61,295 nt of DNA from an uncultured Porphyromonadaceae bacterium (GTDB lineage: Bacteria; Bacteroidota; Bacteroidia; Bacteroidales; Paludibacteraceae). The stretch spans positions 1-61,295 of the forward strand of contig CASEAJ010000031.1 of the NCBI GenBank assembly GCA_949285425.1, given 5' to 3'. The first letter of the stretch is position 1. Each line of letters begins with the position of its first letter. The position numbers and the translations under genes were made by a program. Under the pieces are notes generated by a model. That model made no database searches. It saw only the letters and a program-made list of their open reading frames with translations, and was not told where the DNA came from. Shown in pieces: positions 8,927 through 18,287 of the stretch.

Positions 8927-10525
8927 TCACTTCTTGCATCCGACGGCGGTCCGTTCGATGTCCAGGCATTTCCTGTAGTCTTCCATGTAGCGGGCGAATC
9001 CTTCCATGTCCTTCCTGTCGGGTTCCACAACCTTTTCGTCCGCCCCGGCAAAGACCTCGCGTTCGAGGAATCCGGGCAGGTCGAGCCCGCGCGCGCTTCC
9101 GTCAAGGAAGGCAGCCAGCAGCGCGATGCCCCAGGCGCCGCCCTCTCCGGCCGTCTGCATGACGGCGATGGGCGAGCCGAGCGCGGCTGCCAGTATGCGC
9201 TGCCCCACCCCTTCGGTGCGGAACAGCCCCCCGTGGCCGCTGATCTTGTCCACCCGTATGCCCTCCCGGTCGAAGAGCAGGTCGTTCCCTATCTTGAGCA
9301 CCGCCACCGAGGCGTACAGCTGGGCCCGCATGAAGTTGGCCAGTCTGAAACGGCTGTCGGCCGTGCGCACGAACAGCGGCCTGCCCTCGGTCAGGCCGCA
9401 GATGGGCTCGCCGGAGAAGTAGTTGTATGACAGCAGCCCGCCGCAGTCGGCCTCGCCCGTGAGCGCATGGTTGTAGAGCCTGCCGAACACCTCGTCCGTG
9501 TCGGCCCTGAAGCCCATCAGCTCCTGGTATTCCCTGAATATGCCGGCCCATGCGTTGAGGTCGGAAGTGCAGTTGTTGGCATGCACCATGGCCACCGGGT
9601 TCCCGTCGGGCGTGGTCACCAGGTCTATCGCCTCGTAGGGTCTTGACAGTTCCTTCTCGAGCACGATCATGGAGAAGGCCGAGGTGCCCGCCGACACGTT
9701 CCCGGTGCGCGGCCTCACGGCGTTCGTAGCCACCATGCCCGTTCCCGCATCCCCTTCCGGCGGACACAGCGGTATGCCCGCCTGCAGCGTCCCCGTGGGG
9801 TCGAGCAGGGCGGCGCCTTCCGGCGTGAGACGGCCCGCACAGGCCCCGGCCGGCAGGATGCGCGGCAGGATGTCCTCCAGCGTCCAGCTGTAGCCCTTCG
9901 GAGCGACCAGCCGGTCAAACTCGGCCACCATGCCGGAGGCGTAGTCCTTCGTGGACGAATCCACCGGGAGCATCCCCGATGCGTCGCCTATGCCCAGCAC
10001 CTTCTCGCCCGTCAGCTGCCAGTGCACGTAGCCCGCCAGAGTCGTCAGGAAACGGATGTCGCCCACGTGTCCCTCGCCGTCGAGCACGGCCTGGTACAGG
10101 TGCGCTATGCTCCAGCGCAGCGGGATGTTGAAGCCGAACCGTTCCGACAGTTCGGCCGCCGCACGGGAGGTGTTCGTGTTCCTCCAGGTGCGGAAGGGCA
10201 CCAGCAGGCGCCCCTGTCCGTCGAAGGGCATGTAGCCGTGCATCATGGCGCTCACGCCGATGGCCTGCAGGCTGCGGATTTCCGCGCCGTACTGTTCGCG
10301 CATGTTCCGGCATAAATCTGCGTAGCAGGACTGGAGACCGCTCCATACCGCCTCCGTGCTGTAGGTCCACAGGCCGTTCTCCAGCCGGTTCTCCCACTGG
10401 TGGCTGCCCTGGGCGATGGGACGCTTGTCGCGGTCAATGAGCACCGCCTTGATGCGGGTGGAGCCGAACTCGATGCCCAGGATGCCCCGTCCCGCGATGA
10501 TGGTATCTTTTGCTGATAGTTCCAT
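8927..10525 (-). CDS. araB: FGGY-family carbohydrate kinase, probable L-ribulokinase
   Basis: A 532-residue FGGY kinase. Seen: N-terminal ATPase loop [15 protein letters not shown], the second-domain phosphate loop [13 protein letters not shown], the SGHGGLFRT segment and the C-terminal [15 protein letters not shown]. Family knowledge: FGGY kinases phosphorylate sugars or polyols using ATP. Substrate assignment to L-ribulose rests on the operon, as it follows araD and araA on the same strand; AraB phosphorylates L-ribulose made by AraA and feeds AraD. The start at 10525 ([14 protein letters not shown]) removes an unsupported 25-residue extension. Base composition is very GC-rich (46 of 60 G/C in 9181-9240), unlike uvrA next door. 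Confidence 0.84.
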   Translation of the reverse strand: MELSAKDTIIAGRGILGIEFGSTRIKAVLIDRDKRPIAQGSHQWENRLENGLWTYSTEAVWSGLQSCYADLCRNMREQYGAEIRSLQAIGVSAMMHGYMPFDGQGRLLVPFRTWRNTNTSRAAAELSERFGFNIPLRWSIAHLYQAVLDGEGHVGDIRFLTTLAGYVHWQLTGEKVLGIGDASGMLPVDSSTKDYASGMVAEFDRLVAPKGYSWTLEDILPRILPAGACAGRLTPEGAALLDPTGTLQAGIPLCPPEGDAGTGMVATNAVRPRTGNVSAGTSAFSMIVLEKELSRPYEAIDLVTTPDGNPVAMVHANNCTSDLNAWAGIFREYQELMGFRADTDEVFGRLYNHALTGEADCGGLLSYNYFSGEPICGLTEGRPLFVRTADSRFRLANFMRAQLYASVAVLKIGNDLLFDREGIRVDKISGHGGLFRTEGVGQRILAAALGSPIAVMQTAGEGGAWGIALLAAFLDGSARGLDLPGFLEREVFAGADEKVVEPDRKDMEGFARYMEDYRKCLDIERTAVGCKK

Positions 10526-10621
10526 ATTGGTAAGTATGTCTTTTAGGATTAAAAAATGAGGGAAAAGGGCAAGGGAGGACACGCGTGCCGGCACGCGCAT
10601 CCCCCCGCCTCTGTCCGAACG

Positions 10622-12148
10622 TCAGCACAGGGCCTTGTTCAGCATGTAGTACACCTCGTTCATGCGCAGTTCCTTCCTGAACCCGCCGAGGGTGGTCTCC
10701 TTGTTGATGTGCACCATTTCGATGCCGGCTATCTCGGCATAGTCCTCCCAGTATTCGGCCGTCAGGTCGTACGAGAAGCAGGAGTGGTGGGTGCCTCCGG
10801 CCAGAATCCAGGCGCCGGCGCCCGTCTCGAAGTCGGGCATCGGCTTCCAGAGTGCGGAAGCGACCGGCAGTTTGGGAAGGGGTTTCGGCTCGATGCATTC
10901 CACGTCGTTCACGATCAGGCGGAAGCGGTTCCCCATGTCGACCACCGTGGCCGTGCAGCCCGTGCCGGTCTTCGAGGTGAACACCAGGCGGGCCGTCTCG
11001 CTCTTGCGAATGCCGATGCCCAGGAAGTGAACTTCCAGACGCGGCCTGCCGCTCGCTATCAGCGGACAGATCTCGAGCATGTGGGCCTGCAGGATGGAGC
11101 TGTCCTTGCCGTCGAAGTTCAGCGTGTAGTCTTCCAGGAACGAGCAGCCCTTGGGCAGCCCCTGGTTCATCACCCACACGCTGCGGTAGAGGGCCGCCGA
11201 CTTCCAGTCGCCTTCGGCGCCGAAGCCGTAGCCTTCGGCCATCAGGCGCTGCGACGCCAGGCCGGGTATCTGGTCGAAGTGGCTGCCGTCGGTCTGACCC
11301 AGGTCGTCGAAGTTCGTGGTGAAGGCCTTCGCCCCCTTGTCCTTCAGGATGGCGCGCAGGGCCAGTTCGGCCTTCGCCGAGTTCCATATCTTCGCATAGG
11401 CGGCCGAGCCCGCGTCTTCCAGCGCAGCATCATGGTCGTACAGGCGGAAGTATTCGCCTACAAGGGCATCCACTTCTTCGTCCTTCACCCGGGCGTGGTA
11501 TTCCATCAGTTCGGATACCGGGCAGTAGTCCACGTGGTAGCCCATGCGCTGTTCGGCCTCCACCTTGTCGCCGTCGGTCACCGCCACGTTGTTCATCTGG
11601 TCGCCGAAACGCAGCACCAGTGTGTCCTGGGCATCGGCCCATGCGGCGCACACGCGCATCCACACCGCTATCCTGCGCTGCGTATCCTCGTCCTGCCAGT
11701 AGCCCACCACCACCTTGCGGCGCACGCGCATGCGGGCGCAGATGTGGCCGAACTCGCGGTCGCCGTGGGCCGACTGGTTCAGGTTCATGAAGTCCATGTC
11801 CATGGTGTCCCAGGGAATTTCCCTGTTGAACTGCGTGTGCAGGTGCAGCAGAGGCTTGCGCAGCTGCTGCAGACCGTGTATCCACATCTTGGCCGGAGAG
11901 AAGGTGTGCATCCAGGTGATGACGCCGATGCAGCGGCTGTCGTTGTTCGCCGCCTTGAAAACGGACTCCACTTCCTTGGACGAATTGGCGGTGCCCTTGT
12001 ACACCACCTTCACCGGAAGGCGTCCGCCGGCGTTCAGGCCGGCTACCATTTCATTACTGTGTGCATCCACGGCGATGACAGCATCGCCACCGTACAGCAG
12101 CTGGGCTCCTGTAACGAACCATACTTCTAAATTCTCGAATGTGTTCAT
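10622..12148 (-). CDS. araA: L-arabinose isomerase
   Basis: A 508-residue AraA, which interconverts L-arabinose and L-ribulose in the cytoplasm using a divalent metal. The N-terminus (LEVWFVTGAQLLYGGDAV) and WMHTFSPAKMWI are diagnostic. Metal and catalytic residues expected from the E. coli enzyme are present at slightly shifted positions: Glu in FGAEGDWK (about 311), Glu in FLEDYTLNF (about 337), His in QAHMLEICP (about 354) and His in GGTHHSCF (about 452). It begins 25 bases after araD and is 96 bases upstream of araB; that spacer contains a small CGCGTGCCGGCACGCG palindrome. It shares the high GC of the operon (43 of 60 in 11701-11760). Confidence 0.96.
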   Translation of the reverse strand: MNTFENLEVWFVTGAQLLYGGDAVIAVDAHSNEMVAGLNAGGRLPVKVVYKGTANSSKEVESVFKAANNDSRCIGVITWMHTFSPAKMWIHGLQQLRKPLLHLHTQFNREIPWDTMDMDFMNLNQSAHGDREFGHICARMRVRRKVVVGYWQDEDTQRRIAVWMRVCAAWADAQDTLVLRFGDQMNNVAVTDGDKVEAEQRMGYHVDYCPVSELMEYHARVKDEEVDALVGEYFRLYDHDAALEDAGSAAYAKIWNSAKAELALRAILKDKGAKAFTTNFDDLGQTDGSHFDQIPGLASQRLMAEGYGFGAEGDWKSAALYRSVWVMNQGLPKGCSFLEDYTLNFDGKDSSILQAHMLEICPLIASGRPRLEVHFLGIGIRKSETARLVFTSKTGTGCTATVVDMGNRFRLIVNDVECIEPKPLPKLPVASALWKPMPDFETGAGAWILAGGTHHSCFSYDLTAEYWEDYAEIAGIEMVHINKETTLGGFRKELRMNEVYYMLNKALC

Positions 12149-12173
12149 AATAGTATATTTTTAAATTGTTGGA

Positions 12174-12881
12174 TCATCCTTTCTTCTGTCCGTAATACGC
12201 GCCCGGACCGTGTTTGCGACTGAAGTGCTTTTCCACCAGCAGCGGGTTCATGGTGAGGTGCGGGTTCACGGCATAGGCGATGGCGGCCATTTTGGCCACC
12301 TGTTCCAGCACCACGGCGTTGTGCACGGCGTCGGCCGCATCCCTGCCCCAGGCGAACGGGCCGTGGTTCTTCACCAGCACGCCCGGCGTGTGCACGGGGT
12401 CCAGTCCCGAAAAGCGGCGCACGATCACCTTTCCCGTCTCCCGTTCGTAGTCGCCCAGCACCTCCTCGCGGGTCATGTCGGCCGTACAGGGGATGGCGTC
12501 GTGGAAGTAGTCGGCGTGCGTCGTCCCGATGTTCGGAAGGTCTATGCCCGCCTGTGCCCAGGCCGTGGCGTAGGTGGAGTGCGTGTGCACCACACCCCCT
12601 ATCGCGGGAAACGCCCTGTAAAGTTCCACATGCGTGGGCGTGTCGCTCGACGGGCGCAGCGATCCCTCGACCACACGGCCCTCCAGGTCCACCACCACCA
12701 TGTCCTCCGCGCGGAGCTCTTCGTAGGGGACACCGCTCGGCTTGATCACCACCAGGCCGCTCTCACGGTCGATGCCCGACACGTTGCCCCACGTGAGGAT
12801 GACCAGACCCTGCTTCACCAGTTCCAGGTTCGAACGGTATACCTGTTCCTTCAGTTCTCTGATATTGCTTTTTGTTGACAT
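12174..12881 (-). CDS. araD: L-ribulose-5-phosphate 4-epimerase
   Basis: A 235-residue class II aldolase-fold epimerase converting L-ribulose 5-phosphate to D-xylulose 5-phosphate, the last step before the pentose phosphate pathway. Seen: [38 protein letters not shown], the zinc-binding [14 protein letters not shown] with His near 97 and 99, [14 protein letters not shown], and a later [10 protein letters not shown] carrying the third His ligand. Length matches E. coli AraD. It is the first gene of araD-araA-araB. Upstream 12882-13040 is AT-rich; the only promoter-like word, TATTGTTG on this strand, has one mismatch, so no promoter is claimed. Regulation by an arabinose repressor is not visible here. 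Confidence 0.93.
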   Translation of the reverse strand: MSTKSNIRELKEQVYRSNLELVKQGLVILTWGNVSGIDRESGLVVIKPSGVPYEELRAEDMVVVDLEGRVVEGSLRPSSDTPTHVELYRAFPAIGGVVHTHSTYATAWAQAGIDLPNIGTTHADYFHDAIPCTADMTREEVLGDYERETGKVIVRRFSGLDPVHTPGVLVKNHGPFAWGRDAADAVHNAVVLEQVAKMAAIAYAVNPHLTMNPLLVEKHFSRKHGPGAYYGQKKG

Positions 12882-13040
12882 AACAAGACTGTTTTATGTA
12901 ATAGACAACAATAGCGGGAAAATGGACTAAAAAGAATCTCGAAAAAAAACATAAAAAACGTAAATTTTTCCTTGACTCCCCAAGCCAGCACCTCAGTCTT
13001 GCATCATCGCCACACTACTGTGTCTATTACCGAATAGCTT

Positions 13041-15284
13041 TTATAAAGGCTTGAAATCAAAATAATCTTCAAAAGAAGCCGGCTGATTGCCAACCTTTAA
13101 ATATCTGCGGCTAAGTACCGGTTCCAGCTTTCCCTCCTCATAATACTCTGCAATTAAAAGATAGCAACCGGATTCAGCCGGCATTTTCACGAGACAAGGC
13201 TTGATTCGTTTGCCAAAAGGCTCCATAGCAATCTGCTCTTCTTGCCGGAGGGCCTCATTTCCATCTTCATCCAACAATTTCAACACAACCTGTCCTGCCG
13301 ATGGCCTATTCAAGTCATTAACCCCTATCAAATTAAAAACAAGTCCTTCTTCGGGTTCCAAAGGTTGCGTATGTTTTGTATACAGCTGGTCTACCAAATC
13401 TATAAAAACTGCAGAAGGGGCGAAGCAATGTTTAAACCAATGAAATGCCGGCGATGGTTCCAAATCCTTGATGTTGCCGACAAACCAGTCTCCCGTAAAA
13501 CCATAATTGTTTGTCAGATGACAGAAAGCCAACACCCCTGCTATGGAACGTTCGGAGCGCAGCCATTCGGTTTCAAGTTGCAACCAATATGCCTGCAATT
13601 CACGACATTGCTCAGGATCCGCATTTTCACCCAGATAATAATTGTAGTTGTTAAGCGTTAATTTCGAGGGTCTTCCATCGCGCCAGAGCCAAATCCAGCC
13701 ATACTCGTTAACCAACTGAGGCACACCGGCATCAAGCACCGAAGTAAAACCCATCCAGTTATCGTGCAATGCACCCAAATCATACGGATTGTTTTTAAAA
13801 TAATCGTTCAGTTCATCCGAATGCATCAACGTGATTGCACGATACGGATGCGGTTCATCCATTTCGTCATTAGAACCCATCTGGTCAGAAGTCATGTAGC
13901 CTGCATCCCAAATGCGGGTAGGGTCCAACTCCTTCAGTTCCGGAATAAGGACATTGCCTATATAGCTGTCCCAGTTTTCATTAATGGCATCCCAAATGAC
14001 AATGCAGGGATGATTTCCATCGCTCCAGACCCAATTCATATACTCTTTACGGACTTGTTCATCCCAACCATGATTCTGCCAATAGAACCATTCATTCTGT
14101 AACAGAATTCCATATTCATCACACAGGTCATACCAAAAATCGGGCACTATTCCGACACATATTCTCATGGCATTCCAATCTATCGATTTTGGCAAATCAA
14201 TCATCAGCTTCTTTACCCATTCTCTGTCCCAGGCCAACGCATGACAGTCAGGATCTTCAAAAAAGCGCTGAAGCGTGATATTCGACCCCCTTAGATAGAA
14301 TTTCTCTCCATTAAGCGTAAAAAACTTGCCTTTCTTAGCAAAATCCCTCATGCCAAAATGAACCGAATAACAATCCATCAACATACTGTCTGCATAAACG
14401 GCCACCTCACCCTCATACAAGAACGGGGTATCGGGAGTCCAAGCCTTGGGCTCATCAAGATGCATGGTTGTTTCAAAGTAAGTCATATTATCCCGTTTAG
14501 CCAGCCCTGCAATGGTTTTGCTGCTTACAATGCGACCCGATTGCTTTTCTTTTATCCTCAACTCCATTCTGCATGCATCAGACATCTTGTCACCAAACAA
14601 CATTTGAGGAGGATACATACTTCTGACCAAAGTCTTTATTTTCACCTCTTTTTTTGCTAAAGATGGCAAGAACAAAGCCTTTTCCACACGCAGATTTCCC
14701 GTTGCGGTTATAAACACATCATCCCATATGCCCGGCAGATAGTGTACTTTTTCTTTGTCCGTACTTCCCGCCGCCTCGCTTGGCAGCCAAGCACGGTCAC
14801 CTACTTGAATCAATATTTCATTATCATCGCCAAACCGTACAGCATTTGTCATGTTAAAACTCATAGGGGTATAACACTCCATTGAAGAACCTATCTCATA
14901 GCCGTTGACAAAAACCCGGGTCACATATTGACTTTTCTTGATGGTAAGAAACAACTGCTTGCCGCTCAGACTGTCTGCAACATGCACCTTCCGTTTATAC
15001 CAGTTATACATAGGCACGTAATCCCTTTCCAGGAAATTGAACTGCTCCACCAATTCAACGCCATCCGGTTTCTTGAAGAATTTGTCGTATTGGGATATTT
15101 TCGGCCGGGCCAAATGTATCAAACCCGGAACCGGAATTTTACGGGTGAAATGTTTAGGCGGGAACGCCTTTTCCGTCTGGTCAAAACTCCACTCGCCATT
15201 CAATGAAATTGTTATACGTCCGTTGTCCGCAAAACCGGACAACGGAATCACACAAAGAAGAATAATGATATAAAAAAGTCTCAT
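13041..15284 (-). CDS. Secreted glycoside hydrolase family 2 enzyme
   Basis: A 747-residue exported GH2 protein with signal peptide MRLFYIIILLCVIPLSGFA. Residues about 25-200 form the sugar-binding jelly roll (LNGEWSFDQTEKAFPP, YLPGIWDDVFI), followed by an immunoglobulin-like domain and the TIM barrel from about 335 (FTLNGEKFYLRGSNITLQR). The acid/base Glu is probably in IWDAINENWD near residue 434 and the nucleophile Glu in VNEYGWIW near 526. Family knowledge: GH2 covers beta-galactosidase, beta-glucuronidase, beta-mannosidase and others; the sequence does not settle which. It is the last enzyme of the locus before the arabinose operon. A small ACTCCG hairpin sits in the 131-base gap upstream. 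Confidence 0.85.
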   Translation of the reverse strand: MRLFYIIILLCVIPLSGFADNGRITISLNGEWSFDQTEKAFPPKHFTRKIPVPGLIHLARPKISQYDKFFKKPDGVELVEQFNFLERDYVPMYNWYKRKVHVADSLSGKQLFLTIKKSQYVTRVFVNGYEIGSSMECYTPMSFNMTNAVRFGDDNEILIQVGDRAWLPSEAAGSTDKEKVHYLPGIWDDVFITATGNLRVEKALFLPSLAKKEVKIKTLVRSMYPPQMLFGDKMSDACRMELRIKEKQSGRIVSSKTIAGLAKRDNMTYFETTMHLDEPKAWTPDTPFLYEGEVAVYADSMLMDCYSVHFGMRDFAKKGKFFTLNGEKFYLRGSNITLQRFFEDPDCHALAWDREWVKKLMIDLPKSIDWNAMRICVGIVPDFWYDLCDEYGILLQNEWFYWQNHGWDEQVRKEYMNWVWSDGNHPCIVIWDAINENWDSYIGNVLIPELKELDPTRIWDAGYMTSDQMGSNDEMDEPHPYRAITLMHSDELNDYFKNNPYDLGALHDNWMGFTSVLDAGVPQLVNEYGWIWLWRDGRPSKLTLNNYNYYLGENADPEQCRELQAYWLQLETEWLRSERSIAGVLAFCHLTNNYGFTGDWFVGNIKDLEPSPAFHWFKHCFAPSAVFIDLVDQLYTKHTQPLEPEEGLVFNLIGVNDLNRPSAGQVVLKLLDEDGNEALRQEEQIAMEPFGKRIKPCLVKMPAESGCYLLIAEYYEEGKLEPVLSRRYLKVGNQPASFEDYFDFKPL

Positions 15285-15415
15285 GATAACTTATTATTTG
15301 ACAACACTCCGTCTGCCGGAGTATTGCTGTAAACAAAGTCGGATAAGCCCCGTTTGTTTTGACAAGGCAACCATAAAAGTATAAGATAAATTTTCGCTTA
15401 CGTCCTAAAACCCAC

Positions 15416-16210
15416 TCACCGGTCTTCATCGGACAGCAAAGGTTTGAGCACCGAATAGAAAGACCTGGCCACCTTCTCATAACCACTGGCAGTCAAGTGA
15501 AGCTGGTCCTCGCTAATATCGGCCTTGGCATCCCACACATGCCCGTTGCGTGTGTCGACAAAATAGCAGGCACGTCCTTGTTCCTGCTGCCGTTTCACAA
15601 TATCCTCTACTCCTTCATTAAACAAGCTGCCAAAACCCTGCATATTCCATGCTACAGGGGTGAGGTTGGAAACCAGAAGCGTGACATCGGGACGTAAGGC
15701 AAATATTTTTTCCACCAATCCTTCCAAGCGCACAGCACCATCTTTTTCCGGGTTGTATCCATCTTCTTTGTTGTTAAAGAAATCATTGATTCCAATCATC
15801 AACAAAATATAGGAACAATTCTGCGACAAAATTTCATATCCTTTATCCAAGTGATAATAGATATTCCCATGCCCCTGCGTGTGGCTCCATTCATCGCCTA
15901 CGGAGGCCCCCGGACCTATAACGAAACCGCCGAAGCCGGAATGGTCCTCATCGCCCCCGTTGCTCGGCATCTTCTTGTTGACACCGACAAAATCAACATT
16001 CAGGCTGTCGACTTTCAACCAATTATACAAATAGCCTCGATATCCCGGTTCGTTTGCTTCCGTAAGCGAATCGCCTATCGGCATAATCTTTATCACCCGT
16101 TTAGTCGGTGGAGGGGTTATCTCCCCACCTCCTCCGTTGTCACCGCATGCAATCTGAAAGAAAGGGAACATTGCAAGCAGTGCCATTTTAAAAAAAACAT
16201 TCGTTTTCAT
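15416..16210 (-). CDS. SGNH/GDSL-family esterase, probable lipoprotein
   Basis: A 264-residue SGNH hydrolase. The start at 16210 gives MKTNVFFKMALLAMFPFFQIACGDN, a lipoprotein-like signal with Cys22, then a Gly/Pro linker. Block I is MPIGDSLTE (Ser about 48), a GFGGFVIGPGAS segment supplies the oxyanion Gly, block III is IGINDFF, and DQLHLTASGYEKVA supplies the catalytic Asp and His. Family knowledge: in polysaccharide loci such enzymes often remove acetyl or other acyl esters; the acyl group is not predictable here. Between this gene and susD lies a 361-base gap carrying the first periodic 95-bp element. A longer upstream start at 16279 is possible but would bury the signal peptide. Confidence 0.83.
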   Translation of the reverse strand: MKTNVFFKMALLAMFPFFQIACGDNGGGGEITPPPTKRVIKIMPIGDSLTEANEPGYRGYLYNWLKVDSLNVDFVGVNKKMPSNGGDEDHSGFGGFVIGPGASVGDEWSHTQGHGNIYYHLDKGYEILSQNCSYILLMIGINDFFNNKEDGYNPEKDGAVRLEGLVEKIFALRPDVTLLVSNLTPVAWNMQGFGSLFNEGVEDIVKRQQEQGRACYFVDTRNGHVWDAKADISEDQLHLTASGYEKVARSFYSVLKPLLSDEDR

Positions 16211-16357
16211 TCTTTTTCTTTTATCTGAATCATATACATCATAATATAGTTGTATGACCATATCACCGGGAATGGCCATGTTTAGCTTAAGGCTCTATCG
16301 GCTGTTAGCCCTTGTATTGTTTTTTTTGCTTTACAGACAAGAAAAACAATGCAAAAT

Positions 16358-16384
16358 CCAATGACCGATTGGGGTTAAAAAAAC
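16358..16384 (+). repeat. Dispersed AATGACCGATT motif, copy 1
   Basis: CCAATGACCGATTGGGGTTA plus an A-run. Related copies are at 33072-33093, 33554-33571, 33729-33746 and 49251-49276, always between genes. This copy ends 11 bases before the periodic element. Confidence 0.6.
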
Positions 16385-16395
16385 GAAAAAAAATA

Positions 16396-16490
16396 CTATA
16401 GAAAATGCTCCGAAAAACTATAGAAACCCGGTCAATATTCTATAGAATATTATCAGAAAAACTATCGAAGAACAGAAGCTATTCTATAGT
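16396..16490. repeat. 95-bp element: five CTATAGA heptamers at 22-bp period
   Basis: Heptamers CTATAGA, CTATAGA, CTATAGA, CTATCGA and CTATAGT begin at 16396, 16418, 16440, 16462 and 16484, exactly 22 bases apart, separated by 15-base spacers that differ from each other. The outer ends form an inverted repeat (AAATACTATAG against CTATAGTATTT). It sits in the 361-base gap between susD and the esterase gene. Two further elements with identical geometry are at 33277 and 49379. The rest of the gap holds the motif above and a weak CTGCC/GGCAG hairpin at 16522-16536. Confidence 0.8.
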
Positions 16491-16571
16491 ATTTTTTGTC
16501 ATGCATCCGCATGTGCGTTTTCTGCCATAGCGGCAGTTTTTTTGACTTGCCCTTCAAGGACATCCACCGGC

Positions 16572-18248
16572 TTAATAATAACCGGGATTATTGCCATCAG
16601 CCTGCATCAACGGATTGGCTTCGATTTCCGATTGAGGTATCGGCAACAGCAGATTTTTCTCTACGTTGAACTCAAACGGATTGATTTTGTTGGCTTCATC
16701 ATATCCCCACATTTCATAAGGTTTTTCCGCCCATTCCTCCAGATTGATGTAGCCGGCTGCATGCCAACGCTTCATGTCGCTGAAACGAATGTCTTCTTCA
16801 CCCGCCAGTTCCAACAAACGTTCTTTCATGATGTCGTCCATTGTAACAGCCGTATTGAAATCGGCCGGCACTGCCGCTTCACTACCATCGGCAGTCGACA
16901 AGCGGGCTCGTTTGCGGATATCGTTCAACTGCTGACGGGCAGCAGGTTCGTTTCCTGTCTGCAAGTAGGCTTCAGCTACAGCCAGCTTCACATCGGCCAG
17001 ACGCAGCAAACGTGGATTATTGCCCGACGTTACACTGTAAGTCTTGTCCAAATCGCCACGACGCTCACCGTTGATATATTTAATGAACTGGTAACCGTTG
17101 AAATTATACCAATCGCCACTCAACCAGTCGAAACCGTCCTTGCCACCTTCATTCCGGTTCAGAATGGTTTCGTCAAAACGAGGGTCACCCTTTTCAAACG
17201 AGCTGATCAGCTTCTGGGTCGGTCCAAACACGCTGCCGCACATGTAATTGGTGTGCTGATGTTCCCAATACTGTATATAGAGCGCTCCCATGGCACCCGC
17301 ATCACCACCGAAATTGCCATTGAGCCAAGGATTGTCTTCCTTTATGTTGTGACTGGCCTGGTATTCGAACAGCGACTCCGCATTGTTTTCTTTCCGTATG
17401 TCGAAATTATCACCAAACGGCACTCCTTCGATGGTGCTTACCGCATTGTCCATTTTCTCAAACCATGCAATCGCCCTGCCATAATCGCCATTCCGGTCAC
17501 CGCCTTCATACTGGGCAGCATAACAGGCTCTCAGCATGTATGCTTTCACCAACAACCCCCGGGCACTGTTCTTGAACACACGTCCTTTGTTCTTGTCATC
17601 CCACGAATCGGGCAATAAGTCGACTGCCTCTTCAAGGTCACCTATGGCCTGGTCAAGCAATTCAAAATTCTTGGTCGGCGGAAGCCATGAATCTTCTATT
17701 GTCTTGATACGAAAATTCTGGTTGGGGGCTTTACGGAAACTGTCCCACAAACGTATGTTTGCCCAAGAACGCAGGAACAAGGCTTCACCCTTACACCATT
17801 TGTCCTTATCAGGAGTTTCTATCACGGCCAGCACCTTCGGGTCTTCCAGTTTTTCCAACATGAAGTTGGCCCGTGCAATCAGCGCATACAATATGCTCCA
17901 GTAAGACTTGACCGTTCCATCGCCTGTAGTAAGCGAAACGAATGCTTCAAAATGCAAATTCCCATTGTTCTGAACCGTCAAGTCATCACCCGAGAGCCAC
18001 AATTTGCCCAATGGTCCTGCTGCAAATGCACCATTATCCATATTCGGACAATACAAAACGCCCAACTCACTGTATATGGCTCCAATGCCCCGGTCCACCC
18101 GGTTCTCGTTTTCAAAATAAACCGATTCCAATTCCGAAGTCGGCGGTACATCCAGGAAACTTTCGCAAGAGACGGACAACAACCCGACCGCTGCAAGCGC
18201 AAGTGCAAAAAACTGTTTTCCTGATTTTTGATTCCTATGCTTTTTCAT
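16572..18248 (-). CDS. SusD/RagB-family outer-membrane glycan-binding lipoprotein
   Basis: A 558-residue SusD homologue. The signal peptide ends in LLSVSCESFLDVPPTSE, with the lipobox Cys and the characteristic post-Cys segment; RNNEL-type helices and the C-terminal ADVKLAVAEAYLQTGNEPAA...LNDIRKRAR and ERLLELAGEEDIRFSDMKRW motifs are diagnostic of the RagB/SusD family. Family knowledge: SusD forms a lid over the SusC transporter and binds the oligosaccharide at the cell surface. It starts 40 bases after susC ends. The chosen start at 18248 (MKKHRNQKSGK) gives a normal signal peptide; 18272 is an alternative. Ligand specificity cannot be read from sequence. Confidence 0.95.
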   Translation of the reverse strand: MKKHRNQKSGKQFFALALAAVGLLSVSCESFLDVPPTSELESVYFENENRVDRGIGAIYSELGVLYCPNMDNGAFAAGPLGKLWLSGDDLTVQNNGNLHFEAFVSLTTGDGTVKSYWSILYALIARANFMLEKLEDPKVLAVIETPDKDKWCKGEALFLRSWANIRLWDSFRKAPNQNFRIKTIEDSWLPPTKNFELLDQAIGDLEEAVDLLPDSWDDKNKGRVFKNSARGLLVKAYMLRACYAAQYEGGDRNGDYGRAIAWFEKMDNAVSTIEGVPFGDNFDIRKENNAESLFEYQASHNIKEDNPWLNGNFGGDAGAMGALYIQYWEHQHTNYMCGSVFGPTQKLISSFEKGDPRFDETILNRNEGGKDGFDWLSGDWYNFNGYQFIKYINGERRGDLDKTYSVTSGNNPRLLRLADVKLAVAEAYLQTGNEPAARQQLNDIRKRARLSTADGSEAAVPADFNTAVTMDDIMKERLLELAGEEDIRFSDMKRWHAAGYINLEEWAEKPYEMWGYDEANKINPFEFNVEKNLLLPIPQSEIEANPLMQADGNNPGYY

Positions 18249-18287
18249 TTCAAACCATTTTAATTTTTTCATTGATATACTCACACT

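Noticed and set aside
10581..10596. CGCGTGCCGGCACGCG palindrome between araA and araB as a regulator site
   Set aside because: It is short, in GC-rich DNA where such palindromes are frequent, with no second copy near the operon start.
10556..12130. Long open frame antisense to araA (524 residues)
   Set aside because: High GC removes stop codons on the opposite strand. It has no domains and lies exactly over a full AraA; similar antisense frames cover araB and araD.
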